Source: Eutypa lata
Lineage: Eukaryota; Ascomycota; Sordariomycetes; Xylariales; Diatrypaceae
Assembly (NCBI GenBank): GCA_022661535.1
Contig: JAKULF010000005.1
Span: 2,666,001 to 2,730,000, forward strand
Direction of reading: 5' to 3'
Length of the DNA stretch: 64,000 nt
In this document: piece by piece, positions 52,743 through 64,000 of the stretch
Layout: the number at the start of each line of letters is the position of its first letter
Position numbering within the stretch: the stretch's first letter is position 1
Notes under the pieces: model-generated
The model's input: the letters and a program-made list of their open reading frames with translations, nothing else
Told to the model about the DNA's origin: nothing
Databases searched by the model: none
Program-made: the position numbers and the translations under genes

Positions 52743-55700
52743 TAAACCTTATGGCCTAAGTACCTGGCCCCACAGGCGGACATGAAAGCAAAGACAGTAT
52801 TAACTCTGGTCTATGACTAGCATGGCTAAATCGATATTAAATCAAGCAGACATCATTTTATTATGAGAAATTCCGTTGTTATACACAGGTACGATATTGA
52901 ACAAAAATAACGGTAACGTATAGTTAGTCTGGTAATATATAAAGTTGGCTTAGCCACAATCTTACGTCAAACTGGTGTATATCACAAGTATATATGTAGG
53001 TAGGTATCTTTATCATCCGTAAATAGTGCGGTTTATAGTGAATACTGAATCGATTGGCTTCGGAAGAAGAAATCTGACTACAAGTATTTGGTCTGCAGAC
53101 TTTTCTATAACGTTATATGTATATGATTAGTTGCCAGTTTGTTTCTGCCAACCTTGCCTTTCGTCTTCTTTTTATAACTTGACCTGAACTACCCACCTAG
53201 GTACAATTACCTTGTGTATAATTGCACTATGTAGTGTTTGCAAAGGACAAACTGGAAACTAGTGAATCCTAGAACGAACAATGTACCTACTTCCTAGAAG
53301 CCGGCACTAGCCAGAAACAGGCTACGATCACCGGTAATTCAAATGTAGGTACAATAAGTACTGCATACCTAGGTAGTTCGTGAGCAACTGGTCGACCACC
53401 TAGGTAAAACTGTTAGACAAGCTCACAGCCCTAAGGGAAGTTAAAACCGCAGGGCTACCAATGCTGGCTGTTATAGAACCAACGAACTTGATCAAATATC
53501 TCGATGTCTAGACTTTATCTGGGTTAAGGAATAGTTATATGTATAACTCAGGTATTTGGCAACCCATGCCACAGTAAGTGAGGGGTAACAACAGTAAGGC
53601 TGACCCGCTGCTAAGTAGGGCATCGCCTCATCCTGTCAGGTCCAGAAGGACAACACGAAGTTAAGTAAGCAGCGAACTTTTATTACATACAACCTGTAGA
53701 GGAAGCAAACCGACCCTCTGGCGATTCGTTCGCTCACTATAGTCTACGCACTCTAGAAGCTGAAGTATCAGTGCAATACAACATGGATTGTGATATTGGA
53801 CAACCTCCTGAAGCGAACGGTGTTTAATACATATCTTGATGTTTGAATGTAATAAGCTATGGAGATCTAGTTGCGCTGGTGGCTGATTGCTTTAAATAAA
53901 CCAGATTCCGCCTCAAGATATCTTATAGCTTTCCAAAAAGACAACTCTTTAAGGCTTTATGTTAATTAGAACAAGGCGGCTAAAAGTAACAGATGTAAAG
54001 AATATGTTTCTACTATATAAACCTCGTAGGCTAGCTTATAGTTGGGCTGTTAAAGATGATGGATAACTACCTAGTTATAGGTGGCCTGGTTAATAGCAAA
54101 CGTCAGCTAGTTTTATGTCAAACCCCGATTCGTAGAGTTCATTGTTCGCTTGATAGATTCGTGGATTACTTACGGCCCTCGGGCCTTATCCTGATCTATT
54201 TACTAGATAAGAGAAAACAAAGGAAACAAAGCCATACGGAAAATGTTCTTGTATTGACGAAGGGAGCGCAACTTTGCTGGAGATACACATTATCTAAATA
54301 TGCAACGTACGCAAATATATCACTACCTATGTTAATATCCAACTGCGTTGATCGTACGTGCTTACAGTCGGTAGGTAGTCTGTATGTGGCCGTGTAGATA
54401 CCTACATACCTTTAGGTATGTGGGTTGACGAAAGAAAGGCGCCAGGGCGCCTCGTAACATAACGCTAGGCATGGATTGCAATTGACAACCACCAATAATC
54501 TTTCGTTTACCGCCTGGCGTACCTACGCAGCTTTAAGAAGACACAGAGTACAGTATGTACATACATGGATACATGTACATGCCAGGGCTGTTAAAATGTC
54601 CACTGTCTGAGATAGGTACCGTCCAAGAAGCTTCTTCAGGATTATGTACCTGATGGTTATTATCTGGCAAGTTGTCGAATTGAACTGTCTTGAAACATTG
54701 TAGTTGATAAAAAAGTGTATCTTATTATTATAAACCTGGGATCACCTGCACACCCAGTAGGGAGAAAAATGTTTACTTCATATTACCTGACCATTCTGAC
54801 TAAGGTATGCGGCTGTGAAGCTTTCAAGATTTTGTCGCGCCAAGTTGGGCAAATTTTGAATCACTTACAGAGTACCTCCTAGGCGGGCATGTAAGTGCTA
54901 GGTAGGTACTTATTAATATAATCCAATAGTTATGCACGTACTTACGTTTTAGTTCAAGTCCCGGCAGAAGGGTTTTGTCATGAAGATCCTAACTGGTCTA
55001 CACTTTTGAACTACCGTCAAGTGGTATGATCTTGAACTTGTAGATAAGAAATGAAGATGAAAGACCTATATATCTAAGTATACAATGTTGGACGTAGAAA
55101 CGAAACTTATCTGGAATATAACTTCTTTATTTTTTATGCCAGCTATTTGAAACAGCTTCCTAAAGGTGGCTGGTGGAATCATCATACAAGATGTTCTTAT
55201 AATGAAACGGTCATTAAGGAGCCTGTCATACATTGCCTCCACTATGAACTTTCTCATGAACTTCATTGGTAAGTGAATGCTAACATTCTTTTACATATTA
55301 ACTAGATAGGTACATACGTATAACCACGTATATGTATGCTTTCCTGTTACTGTATATGTAGGTCTATATAATTCTGGAAATGTATTATCATTCATTACTC
55401 AACAGTTTACATAGCTAATTGGTATTACGTAGGTATGTGTAGGTTAACTTATGTGGCATTATGTGCATACTTACGAAGTATACTTTAGGATATACAAGGT
55501 AAGTCTAAGCACTGGGCCCCTGCGACTAAGATAAAAAGTAATGACGACGCATGAAATTGGGTTTATGTAATCTACCTCTTGGGGAATCCAGTCTTTGATC
55601 AATTCTTCGGGTAGTATTGTCCCTAGGTATTGACTACCATATTTTTCGCATGTCTTGTTTCCTCTTGGACTGATTTTATGTATGTTACTTCCATTCTTCT

Positions 55701-56679
55701 TGATCCTTACTCAACAGCCTTGGGTATGATCTCCTGCATGTCCAATGCCCACCACCTAAAGTTAAACTCTTGAACCCCTGTGCCTGACCCAGTTAAAAAC
55801 CGGGACCCCCAGTTGCAACAAAAGACAAAGACCGGCCAATCCAGGCTATGTGTGTACGAAGCTAGGTACGTAAGGCATGAGTGGTCGATCTCACATCGCT
55901 TCTTTCTCTCATTTCTCTATTCCTATCTCTACCTATCTTACTCCTTCCGGGCCTCATTCTTCTGCTATGCGGTGCACATGACGAGGTGTGCTACCACGCT
56001 AAGACGCCTTGAAAAGCCGTGATCTTCCAGTCCATCTCGGTGACAGCTTCACCTTTAACGGGTTGGAGTCTCGAGACAAACAAGTGCTTGCATGGCCCTG
56101 GTCGTCTGCTCTACCTATGTACATACATACCGCCTCCTAGCCCTAGTTACATCCATTCTATCTACCCCTCTACGTTTGTACTTGTAGCTAGGCGGTCGAT
56201 ATATGCCAATATTTGGAGCGTAGAGGTAGGGCAAAGCAAGAAAGAGCAAAGCAGATCATCCTTTCAACATCCTCTGCCTTCAACAGTCTAGCTTGGCCCA
56301 AGCCTAATTCTGATCTAGTCTGTTCGATCTGTTCGAGGTACTACCTAACTAGCTGAACCTAGACGGACAGACTACTTGTTTTGCAACAGAAGTCCCTGAC
56401 CAGCTACGAACCTACATATATGTACCTAAGGGTATATTGAATTCAATCTAAGTTCGAGTTTCTTTTTGCTAACCATAGCACATAGGACCTGAAGTTAGTC
56501 CCAACATCGACTTGCCACCCCAGTAGATTTTTCCATTTCCTAACTTAGGTATACCTATGCCTTTGCTGGTGTGGAAGCTGTCTTTTACATAACATACGAG
56601 GGTCGGGCACAGTGCCCTGTTGGTATAATACTTCAAGGTACGTCTGGGTGTATGGATTTTAAGATACGTACCTTGATCA

Positions 56680-57015
56680 AATGTACATACATACATACCT
56701 ACATAAGCCTTCTAAGTTAGCTTACCGGGGTCCTACTGGCTAGTTATTTTTTTGGTTGTCGGTTGTGCAGCTACACATACATACCATACATACCTACAAT
56801 ATTCGTACCAAGCCCAAGCGGGTCAAGTTTATTTCATGAATGTATTGTGCAAGTACTTGAGTTAAGTACACATACATACAAAAATGTATACATAGCTACA
56901 TATCTCCCTACATACTGCGCATTGCACCCGCACCCACCTATCCACCCACACACATTTACCGCAAGTACACCCACCACACATACATAACTACATACATACC
57001 TACACACATACACAC
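56680..57015. repeat. CATA/CCTA/CACA repeat field
   Basis: Repeated short runs of ACATACATAC, CATACCTAC, CACCCAC and ACACACAC separated by a little unique sequence; the strongest are at 56684-56703, 56770-56800, 56868-56885 and 56983-57018. Confidence 0.85.
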
Positions 57016-57239
57016 ACACTTTCTCTCTCTCCTAGGCAGCGGGCCCACCTTCAACTTACCTAGGGCAGCAAGTGATGAGTGAAGTGGGTGATCCCCAGTG
57101 CCCACCTTTGGTAATCTTGAAATTTCGCTACTACTTTTCTATTCATTGTATTGTACGTAGTAGCGCCTACTGTTACTCCTAGTACAGCTGCTAGGTAGCG
57201 CCTCTTCCACTGCCACCCTTGAATGTTTCTTTACATTCA

Positions 57240-57300
57240 CCACAATCAACCACCACTACCATTACCACTACCACTACCACCACCACTACCACCATTACCT
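57240..57300. repeat. ACC/ACT triplet repeat
   Basis: Interrupted run of ACC, ACT and ATT triplets. The frames that read through it (polyThr or polyPro/Leu) look like repeat artefacts, not a gene. Confidence 0.85.
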
Positions 57301-58275
57301 ACAACTTACCTACTCCTACAACTTCCTCCATCCGTCTCCTCGTCATTATCGATGCCTATATTCCGTGGTTCACCTTTCTTCCTTTCCGTTCTAGTAGTCT
57401 GGGTTTCCCTTCGTTCACTACATAGTACCCCATAGTATTTTCCACGTCACATCGAGTTAATGGTTGCGACCCACGACGCCAGCTCTGCCACCAGCACTTT
57501 GATCCGACAATAGGATCTTGACAATAGGATCCAGGCGTCTTACTGGGGAAATTTACGCTCTGGACTGACATTCTTCTAATTAGTCCTGCATTCTTTTTTC
57601 CCACGGTTATTTCGTTGATCGCCTTAGGCTTGTAACCACCTAGGCCTTTGGAATCGCGAAACCAACGTTCGATTGAGATACTTCCTCGATTCCTCGACGA
57701 CTACTTTTTACCATCTCGCTGCGCGATATCATTCTCGCGGCTATTTTACCCATTCTCGGTTCTCGCCTCAATAGTTGATCTTGAAGTTGTCAACGGACTG
57801 CTTCGGAGACTATTCGTTGTTGTATTGGGGAATGCTAAATCGATCTGCGGCTACTTCGAAGCTATAGGATCGGCTCCTAGGTCCTGGTAGTTCCTAGAAT
57901 TCGCGGCAACATTCGCTCAAGAAAAGTCTACTCCTGCATCATCTTGCGAGAGACGCTCACGGCTAAAACTGCCACAAGTGGATCTTCCTCATTGTCTTCT
58001 TTGGGCTCAACTTTTGTTATTCATATGGTTCTCTGTATGGACGCCCTTAGATTTCGCTAGGTATATTCAGGGTACAATTGGAGGCATTCTCGCCGCATAC
58101 GGTCGAGAACACAGTTGGAACTTTTGAGAAGTCGTATTTGGGGGCAGGAATATTGGGAACCGTCATCCTAACAGCCCTTGGATCGTAGCTCAACGACTTA
58201 AATCTTTGGTCTGCCACACATTTTGTCATTGTTGGTCGTTCATAACTTGATCAACGCCCCCCAACCTTTGCGGCC

Positions 58276-61200
58276 ATGGCCGCCAATATGCCACAGATGG
58301 GACCCGCGCCCGCTATGCGTCGACCGGCACAACAGCAACTCTCGACCCTCATATATAACCATCTGATGGCCAACCCGGTCCAGCCTAGTGGATGGCAGAG
58401 TGCGGTTAACATCGCTACACGACTAGGGACGGTGATGAACATGTAAGCCTCTGGCCTATTTTTGCATATTTCCTTGCTGTATATGATCTGTTTGGATTTT
58501 TCAGTAGTGTTAACATTCTTTAGGATAACCAACTCATTCTTAGCCATGCCCCATATGGAGACAAATCAACTTATACAACATGGTCTGTCATTTGAACGCG
58601 ACGCTTTTACGCATTCTCACGACAAAGTAAGTAGATGCCTGGGATTGCGCGTGTTCAAGAATGATAGAAGCTAACTGAGACAGTCAACGTATGATCAAAA
58701 ACTTAACATGAGAATTCAAGAATATTTTAGACGGCGTCAGCAGCATGAGCATAGTCTACAGAATACCTTGAATGCCCAGGCTGCCCAGGTTCAAGCTCAG
58801 ACACAAATGATGATGAACCCGCAGAACGCGATCCAGATGTCGAGAGGCATGGGCCAATCTTCGCAGCAGGGTTTCCAACATCTTCAACAACCGATGCAAG
58901 CTTCGCCGATTCCTCAACAACCTCCACAACCTAACATGGGGATGGTAAACAATGGTCCTCAAGCTATGAATCCTAACCAACAAGCCATGCAAGGAGGAGC
59001 TCCCCAGGCACGGCCACAACTACCTTTGACAGCTACATTAGCGGGCCTGTCCGCACAAGACAGGGCAAGGGTACAACAAATGGCCATACAGAGGTTGACG
59101 CAGACGCCGGAGCCGCAACGGAATCAAATCAGGCTGATGCTTACCAGCAGAATGCCCCCCCAACATCTCGCGCAGATGCAGCAGGAAAACATCGACCCGG
59201 TTCTGTACTTCTATCAGCAGCAGATCCTTAGTAGTGCTAGAGGTGGTAACCAAGCTATGCAAATGCAGCAGCAGCAGCAGCAACAACAGCAGCAGCAGCA
59301 ACAACAACAGCAGCAGCAGCAGCAGCAGCAACAGCAACAGCAGCAGCAGCAACGTCAAATGAACCAAGCCGGACAGCCGCTTGGCACCGCACCGAACGGT
59401 GGTGATATGAACCAGTTTGCTGTAGAAAACGTCATGAATCAGCAGAAGGCTGGGCTCATGGCCCAGGAGGCTGGCCAGATGGTGGTGCCAGCTAATACCG
59501 GCCCAGGCCGTAATGCCACACCGCAGCCTATGGCCGGTGGGCAAGGCCAGATGCAGGGAAACAACCAAGCTGGACCTAATCAGCCAGGAAGACCGCATTC
59601 CGTACAGCAGCCGTTTAATCTACAGCACGCCCAACAGATGAAAATGGACCAGGCGGCTGCACAGTCTCAGGCACAAATCAGAGCTCATTCGCAGGCAAAG
59701 CAGATGCAAGGCCAACCGGGTGGGCTGAACGGTGGGCCAGGCCCTGTATCGCAGAGCCCCGGTATGAACACTCTGAATGCACCAGTACGCCGCACCCCGG
59801 TAAGCGCTGGAGTTGAGGGCCAGCCACCGATGGGACAAGCCAACGGCCCCTTCGCGCAGACGCTCGACCCTCGGTTCAACCAGGGAAACCAACGCCCTCA
59901 AATGGGAATGAACGCCAACATGGACAGACAACAAATCCTGCAGCAGATTATTGCACAGGTCCCTGTTGAGAAAAGGCAGCAGCTTATGTCTCTGTCTCCC
60001 GAAAGACTAAATGAAGTGATCATGAACTGGCAGGCCACGCAAGCCAGCAGGACTCCCGGGCAGATGGCAGGGCGTCCGCAACCGCAGCCTGGGCAGATGG
60101 GGCAAGGAAATCACTTGGGCCAGTTTGTGCCAGGGACTAATGCTATGGGACATCAACCCAACATGAACCCGCAGATGAACGCTCAGAATCAGATGCTTCT
60201 TCAACAGCAGATCCAAAGGATGCGGAATAATGTTCCGGGCCAGAATTACCCCCCGAATGCCCCTGCACTCATGGATTCGATGGAGGTGCCCCCGAAAATC
60301 CTAGATAACTTGACACGCCAGCAGGGCCAGCCAATACCACCAGATGTCAAAAAATGGGGTCAGCTCAAGCAATGGATGGTGCCGCGGAACATTCCTACAC
60401 AGTTACAAGGTAGCCTACTCGGCATTCAAAAGGCACAGTTCGAGAACATCTTAAAACGCAATGCGAGCATGAACGCAGCAGCGGGCCAGATGCCTCAACC
60501 AAATGCGCCACCGGCGTCGCAACCTATGAACGGTCAGATGCCAGCCCGGCCAGGACAGATGCCTGGAGGTGTACCACTCGGTTTCCCAGCCCCTGTTATA
60601 ACGCAACAGGAAATACAGGCTGCGAAAAATCACGATAGGTTCAGGGGCCACTCCGATGACAAGATAAGAGCTATGTTATTCCAGATGAAGGCACAGATGA
60701 GGCGAACCAACCCGCAGATACCAGGTGCTCCAATGCAAGCACCGCCAGCGGCACAAGGGCCTCCGATAAATATGCATGCCCCAGCGCAGCCACAGACTGC
60801 TCCTAATCCACCACAGCGACCGCAGAACGCCGCACCCGACGCTAATGCAGCGAGTTCCGCTCCGAACGCGAGAAATAGCAGGCCGAACCAAAATAACCGG
60901 CCGACGCAGAACGCCTCTCCAGCCGCTCCCCAAAAGAATGGGCTCAAGCGTGCATCGACAGATGATGTAGTAGAGGTACCAAATCCAGCCGCCACACAAG
61001 CCCTGCGACCGCCGTCCCAGCAAGCCCACCCTACCGTTCCGGGACCTCCGCTTCCTGCGTTAACCCCACAGCAACTTGCTGCCTTGCCACCAGAGCAAAG
61101 GGCTAAATATGAAGCCATGGTTAGAAGCCGACAACAGCCCCAACCTGAGGACATCGAGCGCCTCAAGGCTATAGGTCAGGAAGAGAGACGTGCGGCCCAG

Positions 61201-62861
61201 CAAGAACAAGTCGAGGATATTCCTATGAGTGCGGAGCAGCTCGAGGAGATGACTCAAAAGATCCGACACATGAGTAGTGAGGTCAACAAGCTTGGTAAAG
61301 TCTTGGGTCGATGGTATAGTCTAACACACGATGATGCCCGGGCCCATATGTTCTTCAAAATGGTAAGTCTCATTGAAGATGTGTCCACCATTGAAAACTA
61401 ACAAGTATACAGCGACTTAAACTTATCAGACAATTTCAAGACGGTGATAAGATGACGACGTTGAAGGACTCGTTTTCTATGAGACCTCTTGAAGTTGATA
61501 GTGCAAGAAGCATGTTAGAGAGCATGGCGAAAGACTTGGCCGCGTCGTTTCCACAAGGAATGAAGCGGGCCGCAAGCCAGCAAAATGCGTCAGAAGCGAA
61601 CGCGCAAGCTGGAGCTGCCAGACCGCCTCAGCCTCAGCCTCAGCCAGCGCCCTTGAATGCTGCTAATCTCGAAAAGCAAAACCAGGCGCTCAAGCACCAA
61701 AGATCTTCCAGCAAGAGTGGGCAGGTGCCACCGCCGGCGCCGACAACAGCAACGGCAACACAGCCTCCATTTCCATTTGGCGCACCGTCACCCGCTGGTC
61801 AACCAACTTACCTCGGGAAAAATACCATTACTCAGTCGGACCTTACGCTTCCTGCCCGCAAGAGACCTAAAACAGGGACACATTCAGGTCCGGGGTCAAC
61901 GAGCCAGAGCGCAAATGCCTCCCCTCAAGTACCGAAGCAACCATCACCAGAGATGGTAAAGCGTGCCGCCCCTCCGGAAACAAAGGCTCCACCTAAGCCG
62001 CAATTTTTATGCCCCGAGCTAGGTTGTGAAGCAAACCACATTGGGTTTCTCACTGACGAGGCGCGACGAAATCACCACGAGGAGGAGCACGTAAAACCTA
62101 GACAGGATCCTATCAAATTCGTTGGGGATAGCCTTGCGGCTGCTCTTGGCTTGGATCCAGAAGGGCATGCCCTAGCGCCGCACAAGCCTCAAGCTGCTGG
62201 GGTATCTCCATCTCATATGATCAAAGACTCTTCAAAGCAGGGTCAAACCCCAGTAGGACGGAACGATGCTACGCCAATGTCTCGAGAGTCCTCGACGAAG
62301 AGACAAGCCGGCTCAGCTGGGCCTAAGACATCTGACCTTATGAAGAACCAAAACACAAATTTGATTGCGGGAAGCTCATCTACGGGCAAGGCACTAGATG
62401 GCACAGTTGGCGCGACCAGAGGGGATACAGCACAACTACCTATGGCGGATGATGTGTGGACTGGGACGATTAATCCGCAGACCTTGTTCCAAAACATAGG
62501 CATTCCTGAAAGTGGTGGCAACGGCGCGATATCTGACATGAACGTGTACCGATCGATAACGCCCAATGACACACCGGAATCCAGCAAGGACGGATCAGAA
62601 CCCAACAGCGATGTATCAGAAGGTGTCACACTTAATGTGACTCTCGATATGGGATTTGATACGTGGCAGCCATTCGAGGGCGACCAAGCGTTCGATTTGG
62701 GGCCTATCGAGCCGAATTTCCTCGACATAAACGACCAAGTTAATTATAACGAATCAGCATTTGCCGAGTTGACCTCGTGGGATGATGCCAATGCTGGTGT
62801 CGACTTTGGGAAGCCATTTTCATTAGACACATCGCTCTACTCATTGGACACGACAGGATGA
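58276..62861 (+). CDS. med15: Mediator complex subunit 15 (fungal Med15/Gal11-like; 4 exons)
   Basis: Tail-module subunit of Mediator that receives activation domains and links them to RNA polymerase II. Exons 58276-58442, 58524-58626, 58684-61362 and 61413-62861; 1465 aa. Junctions AACAT|GTAAGC to GATAACC, GACAAA|GTAAGT to TCAACG and AAAATG|GTAAGT to CGACTT keep frame. Residues ~15-110 form the KIX-like region (LSTLIYNHLM, SGWQSAVNIATRLGTVMNM, AMPHMETNQLIQHGLSFERDAF, YDQKLNMRIQEYFRRRQ). The middle is Gln/Met/Asn/Pro-rich with a 29-residue pure polyGln tract (residues 285-313, 59266-59352, mixed CAG/CAA). A helical part follows (about 61060-61400: LAALPPEQRAKYEAMVRSRQ, AEQLEEMTQKIRHMSSEVNK), and the last exon contains a Cys/His pair pattern (CPELGCEANHIGFLTDEARRNHHEEEH) that resembles a degenerate C2H2 finger. 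Acidic C-terminus. Start has context GCCATGGCC. Confidence 0.92.
59266..59352 (+). repeat. Polyglutamine-encoding CAG/CAA repeat in MED15
   Basis: 29 consecutive Gln codons with CAG and CAA mixed, inside MED15 exon 3. The interruptions by CAA should make it more stable than pure CAG. Confidence 0.95.
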
Positions 62862-64000
62862 GAATGGATGTATCATTTATCTCGGAGCCGATTTTTCACG
62901 ATTTTCTTTGGCGCTGGCGCTGGATTGACATTTTCAAAATGGGCCTTGTATTTTAGAGATGCTTAGTAGCGGCGTTGAAGCAGGACTTCTTTTTATTTTA
63001 TTTTTTAAGTATTTATATCGTTACGATGCATACAAGCAGGGTTAGGTCGAGGTATACCCAGGCAAATCTCAGCGGTCCAGTCATGGATGGATGTAATGTA
63101 TTTGCTGGCGTTGGAGGATATTTCTAGGGATCTGGGGGTATTTAGTTTCAGCAGCCGGTGGGAAGGTGGTGAAAAGGGCGGCCTTATTCTGCGTTTTACC
63201 ATGATCTTCTTATATAGAGATTTGGTCGAGTTTCGATACCCTCGGGAAAGCAAGAATTGCTTATCCTTTCATCAATCTACATTATTAGCGGTTAAGAATA
63301 GTCCTATCTATGTTTATTGTGATGGTGACATTTGCGTTTTCTGATTTCAAACAATGTCATGGGGTATATATAACCATAGGATTAAATATGCGTATTGGTA
63401 TTGGTTAACTACTTGATGCCTACATGTATTCATGTGTTCAAATGATGTCGCCATTCAGTTTCTAGTCGTAGGGCAGTAGAGCGGGAGAGGTCTGGTGCTG
63501 CTTGCTAACAACATATGTAGGTACACTAAGGTACCTACCTAATTTGTGTGGAGAACGGATAGCATCAACATCAGCCTCAGCCTCAGCCTTAGCTTTGGAC
63601 CCTGAAATCCTGAAATCCCCCCTACTAATGCAGGTCGTATAAGGACTAGGATTAGTGGCGTAAGTTTCTTATGCATGTTTTATTCAAGCCGAAAGAGGAA
63701 ATATTTAAACAAATACTTGCACAATCACCACAGACAACCATCCACATAACTATGTGGGTAATATGTATAACTTCTTAAACTAGTTATCTTAGTAGCTTAG
63801 CAACGCGACTGGTAAACGCGGTGCGGGTCCATCCATTTATTCATTCATTCATTCAATTCAATATGGCTGGGGTGAACACGACTTACACCATCACGATAAA
63901 ATCAACGGGTTTCTCTCTTTACTTTCTCTAATTCCCGTTTCTTTTGATCGTCCGTAGGTGGTTGTCGTTACTTACATATCTGCATATGTAGTAGACATAC
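62862..64000. other. 3' flank of MED15 to window end
   Basis: No gene seen in either strand. Contains a GGTACACTAAGGTACCTACC palindromic tract near 63520-63540, a (CAGCCT)n run near 63570-63590 and an ATTCATTC run at 63838-63855. The right edge of the window is non-coding as far as can be seen. Confidence 0.5.

Larger units (their letters stand above)
48030..58275. other. 10-kb A+T-rich gene desert 3
   Basis: No supportable gene in either strand. The first few hundred bp are the aminopeptidase promoter; 57.6-58.27 kb is balanced in composition and pyrimidine-rich and is probably the MED15 promoter and long 5' UTR. Between them the DNA is TA-rich with every frame broken. About 53.7-54.4 kb has a texture like a decayed coding element, but no motif could be pinned. 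Many TAGGTA/TACCTA palindromes, a (GA)n at 51193-51212, (CCA)n at 52717-52742, CATA/CCTA runs at 56680-57015 and ACC/ACT triplets at 57240-57300. Confidence 0.55.

Noticed and set aside
53590..53690. Segment with faint resemblance to 5S rRNA (AAGTTAAGTAAGCAGCGAAC)
   Set aside because: Conserved 5S blocks are missing or out of order and the helix pairings do not form; treated as chance.
53700..54400. Possible decayed transposon coding region
   Set aside because: Texture is suggestive, but no catalytic motif or terminal repeat could be identified by eye; not enough to list as a mobile element.
57648..57890. 80-codon frame upstream of MED15
   Set aside because: Lies in the probable MED15 promoter/5' UTR; no domain. 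It could be an upstream frame of a long leader, but nothing in the sequence decides this.
59038..59598. Minus-strand polyLeu frame of 186 codons
   Set aside because: It is the complement of the MED15 CAG/CAA tract.

Overview
The window is nuclear DNA of a filamentous ascomycete fungus. The evidence is protein-coding genes broken by short GT-AG introns (about 47-270 nt, several with CTAAC or CTGAC branch sites just before the AG), fungus-specific families (GH131 glucanase, 2EXR-domain proteins, fungal Med15, a Ser/Thr-rich GPI wall protein) and dispersed TAGG/CCTA repeats in the spacers. A Sordariomycete is my inference from protein flavour; no database search was possible. No rRNA, tRNA, CRISPR array or intact transposon was found.

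Region by region: 1-1178 is the disordered tail of a gene entering from the left. 3093-4014 is a three-exon MAPEG membrane protein, convergent with a five-exon secreted GH131 beta-glucanase (6593-5095, minus). 9639-7527 (minus) is an SLC45/sucrose-type MFS transporter, divergent from an endosomal Na+/H+ exchanger (11011-13284, plus). 14743-15306 is a small secreted protein whose six cysteines all lie in its last 27 residues. 16261-17355 and 18607-19710 are two 2EXR-domain paralogues in tandem. 24523-21035 (minus) is an ARK/Prk-type actin-regulating kinase with a 13-bp minisatellite just past its stop. 27020-25389 (minus) is a flavocytochrome b2-type hydroxy-acid dehydrogenase that lacks an obvious mitochondrial presequence and ends in Ser-Lys-Leu, a peroxisomal PTS1. 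After a 4.5 kb gene desert comes a GPI-anchored Ser/Thr-rich protein (32316-31530, minus) and a second 5 kb desert. 37301-40559 (plus) is exportin-T. 45180-42781 (minus) is a 799-residue low-complexity protein flanked on both sides by four copies of a short repeat with inverted ends. 48029-46443 (minus) is an M18 aspartyl aminopeptidase. A 10 kb A+T-rich, gene-free stretch follows, then 58276-62861 (plus) encodes Mediator subunit 15.

The genes do not form a pathway or biosynthetic cluster: conserved housekeeping genes (transport, tRNA export, transcription, proteolysis, actin control) alternate with accessory ones (secreted protein, GH131, 2EXR pair, wall protein) and with A+T-rich deserts that look like decayed repeats. 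The most novel-looking item is the 83-bp element with ~13-bp inverted ends at 42.0-46.2 kb. The PTS1-tagged flavocytochrome, the full-length similarity of the two 2EXR proteins, and the compact C-terminal cysteine module of the secreted protein are also worth following. All exon boundaries were read by eye from splice signals and reading frame and need RNA support.
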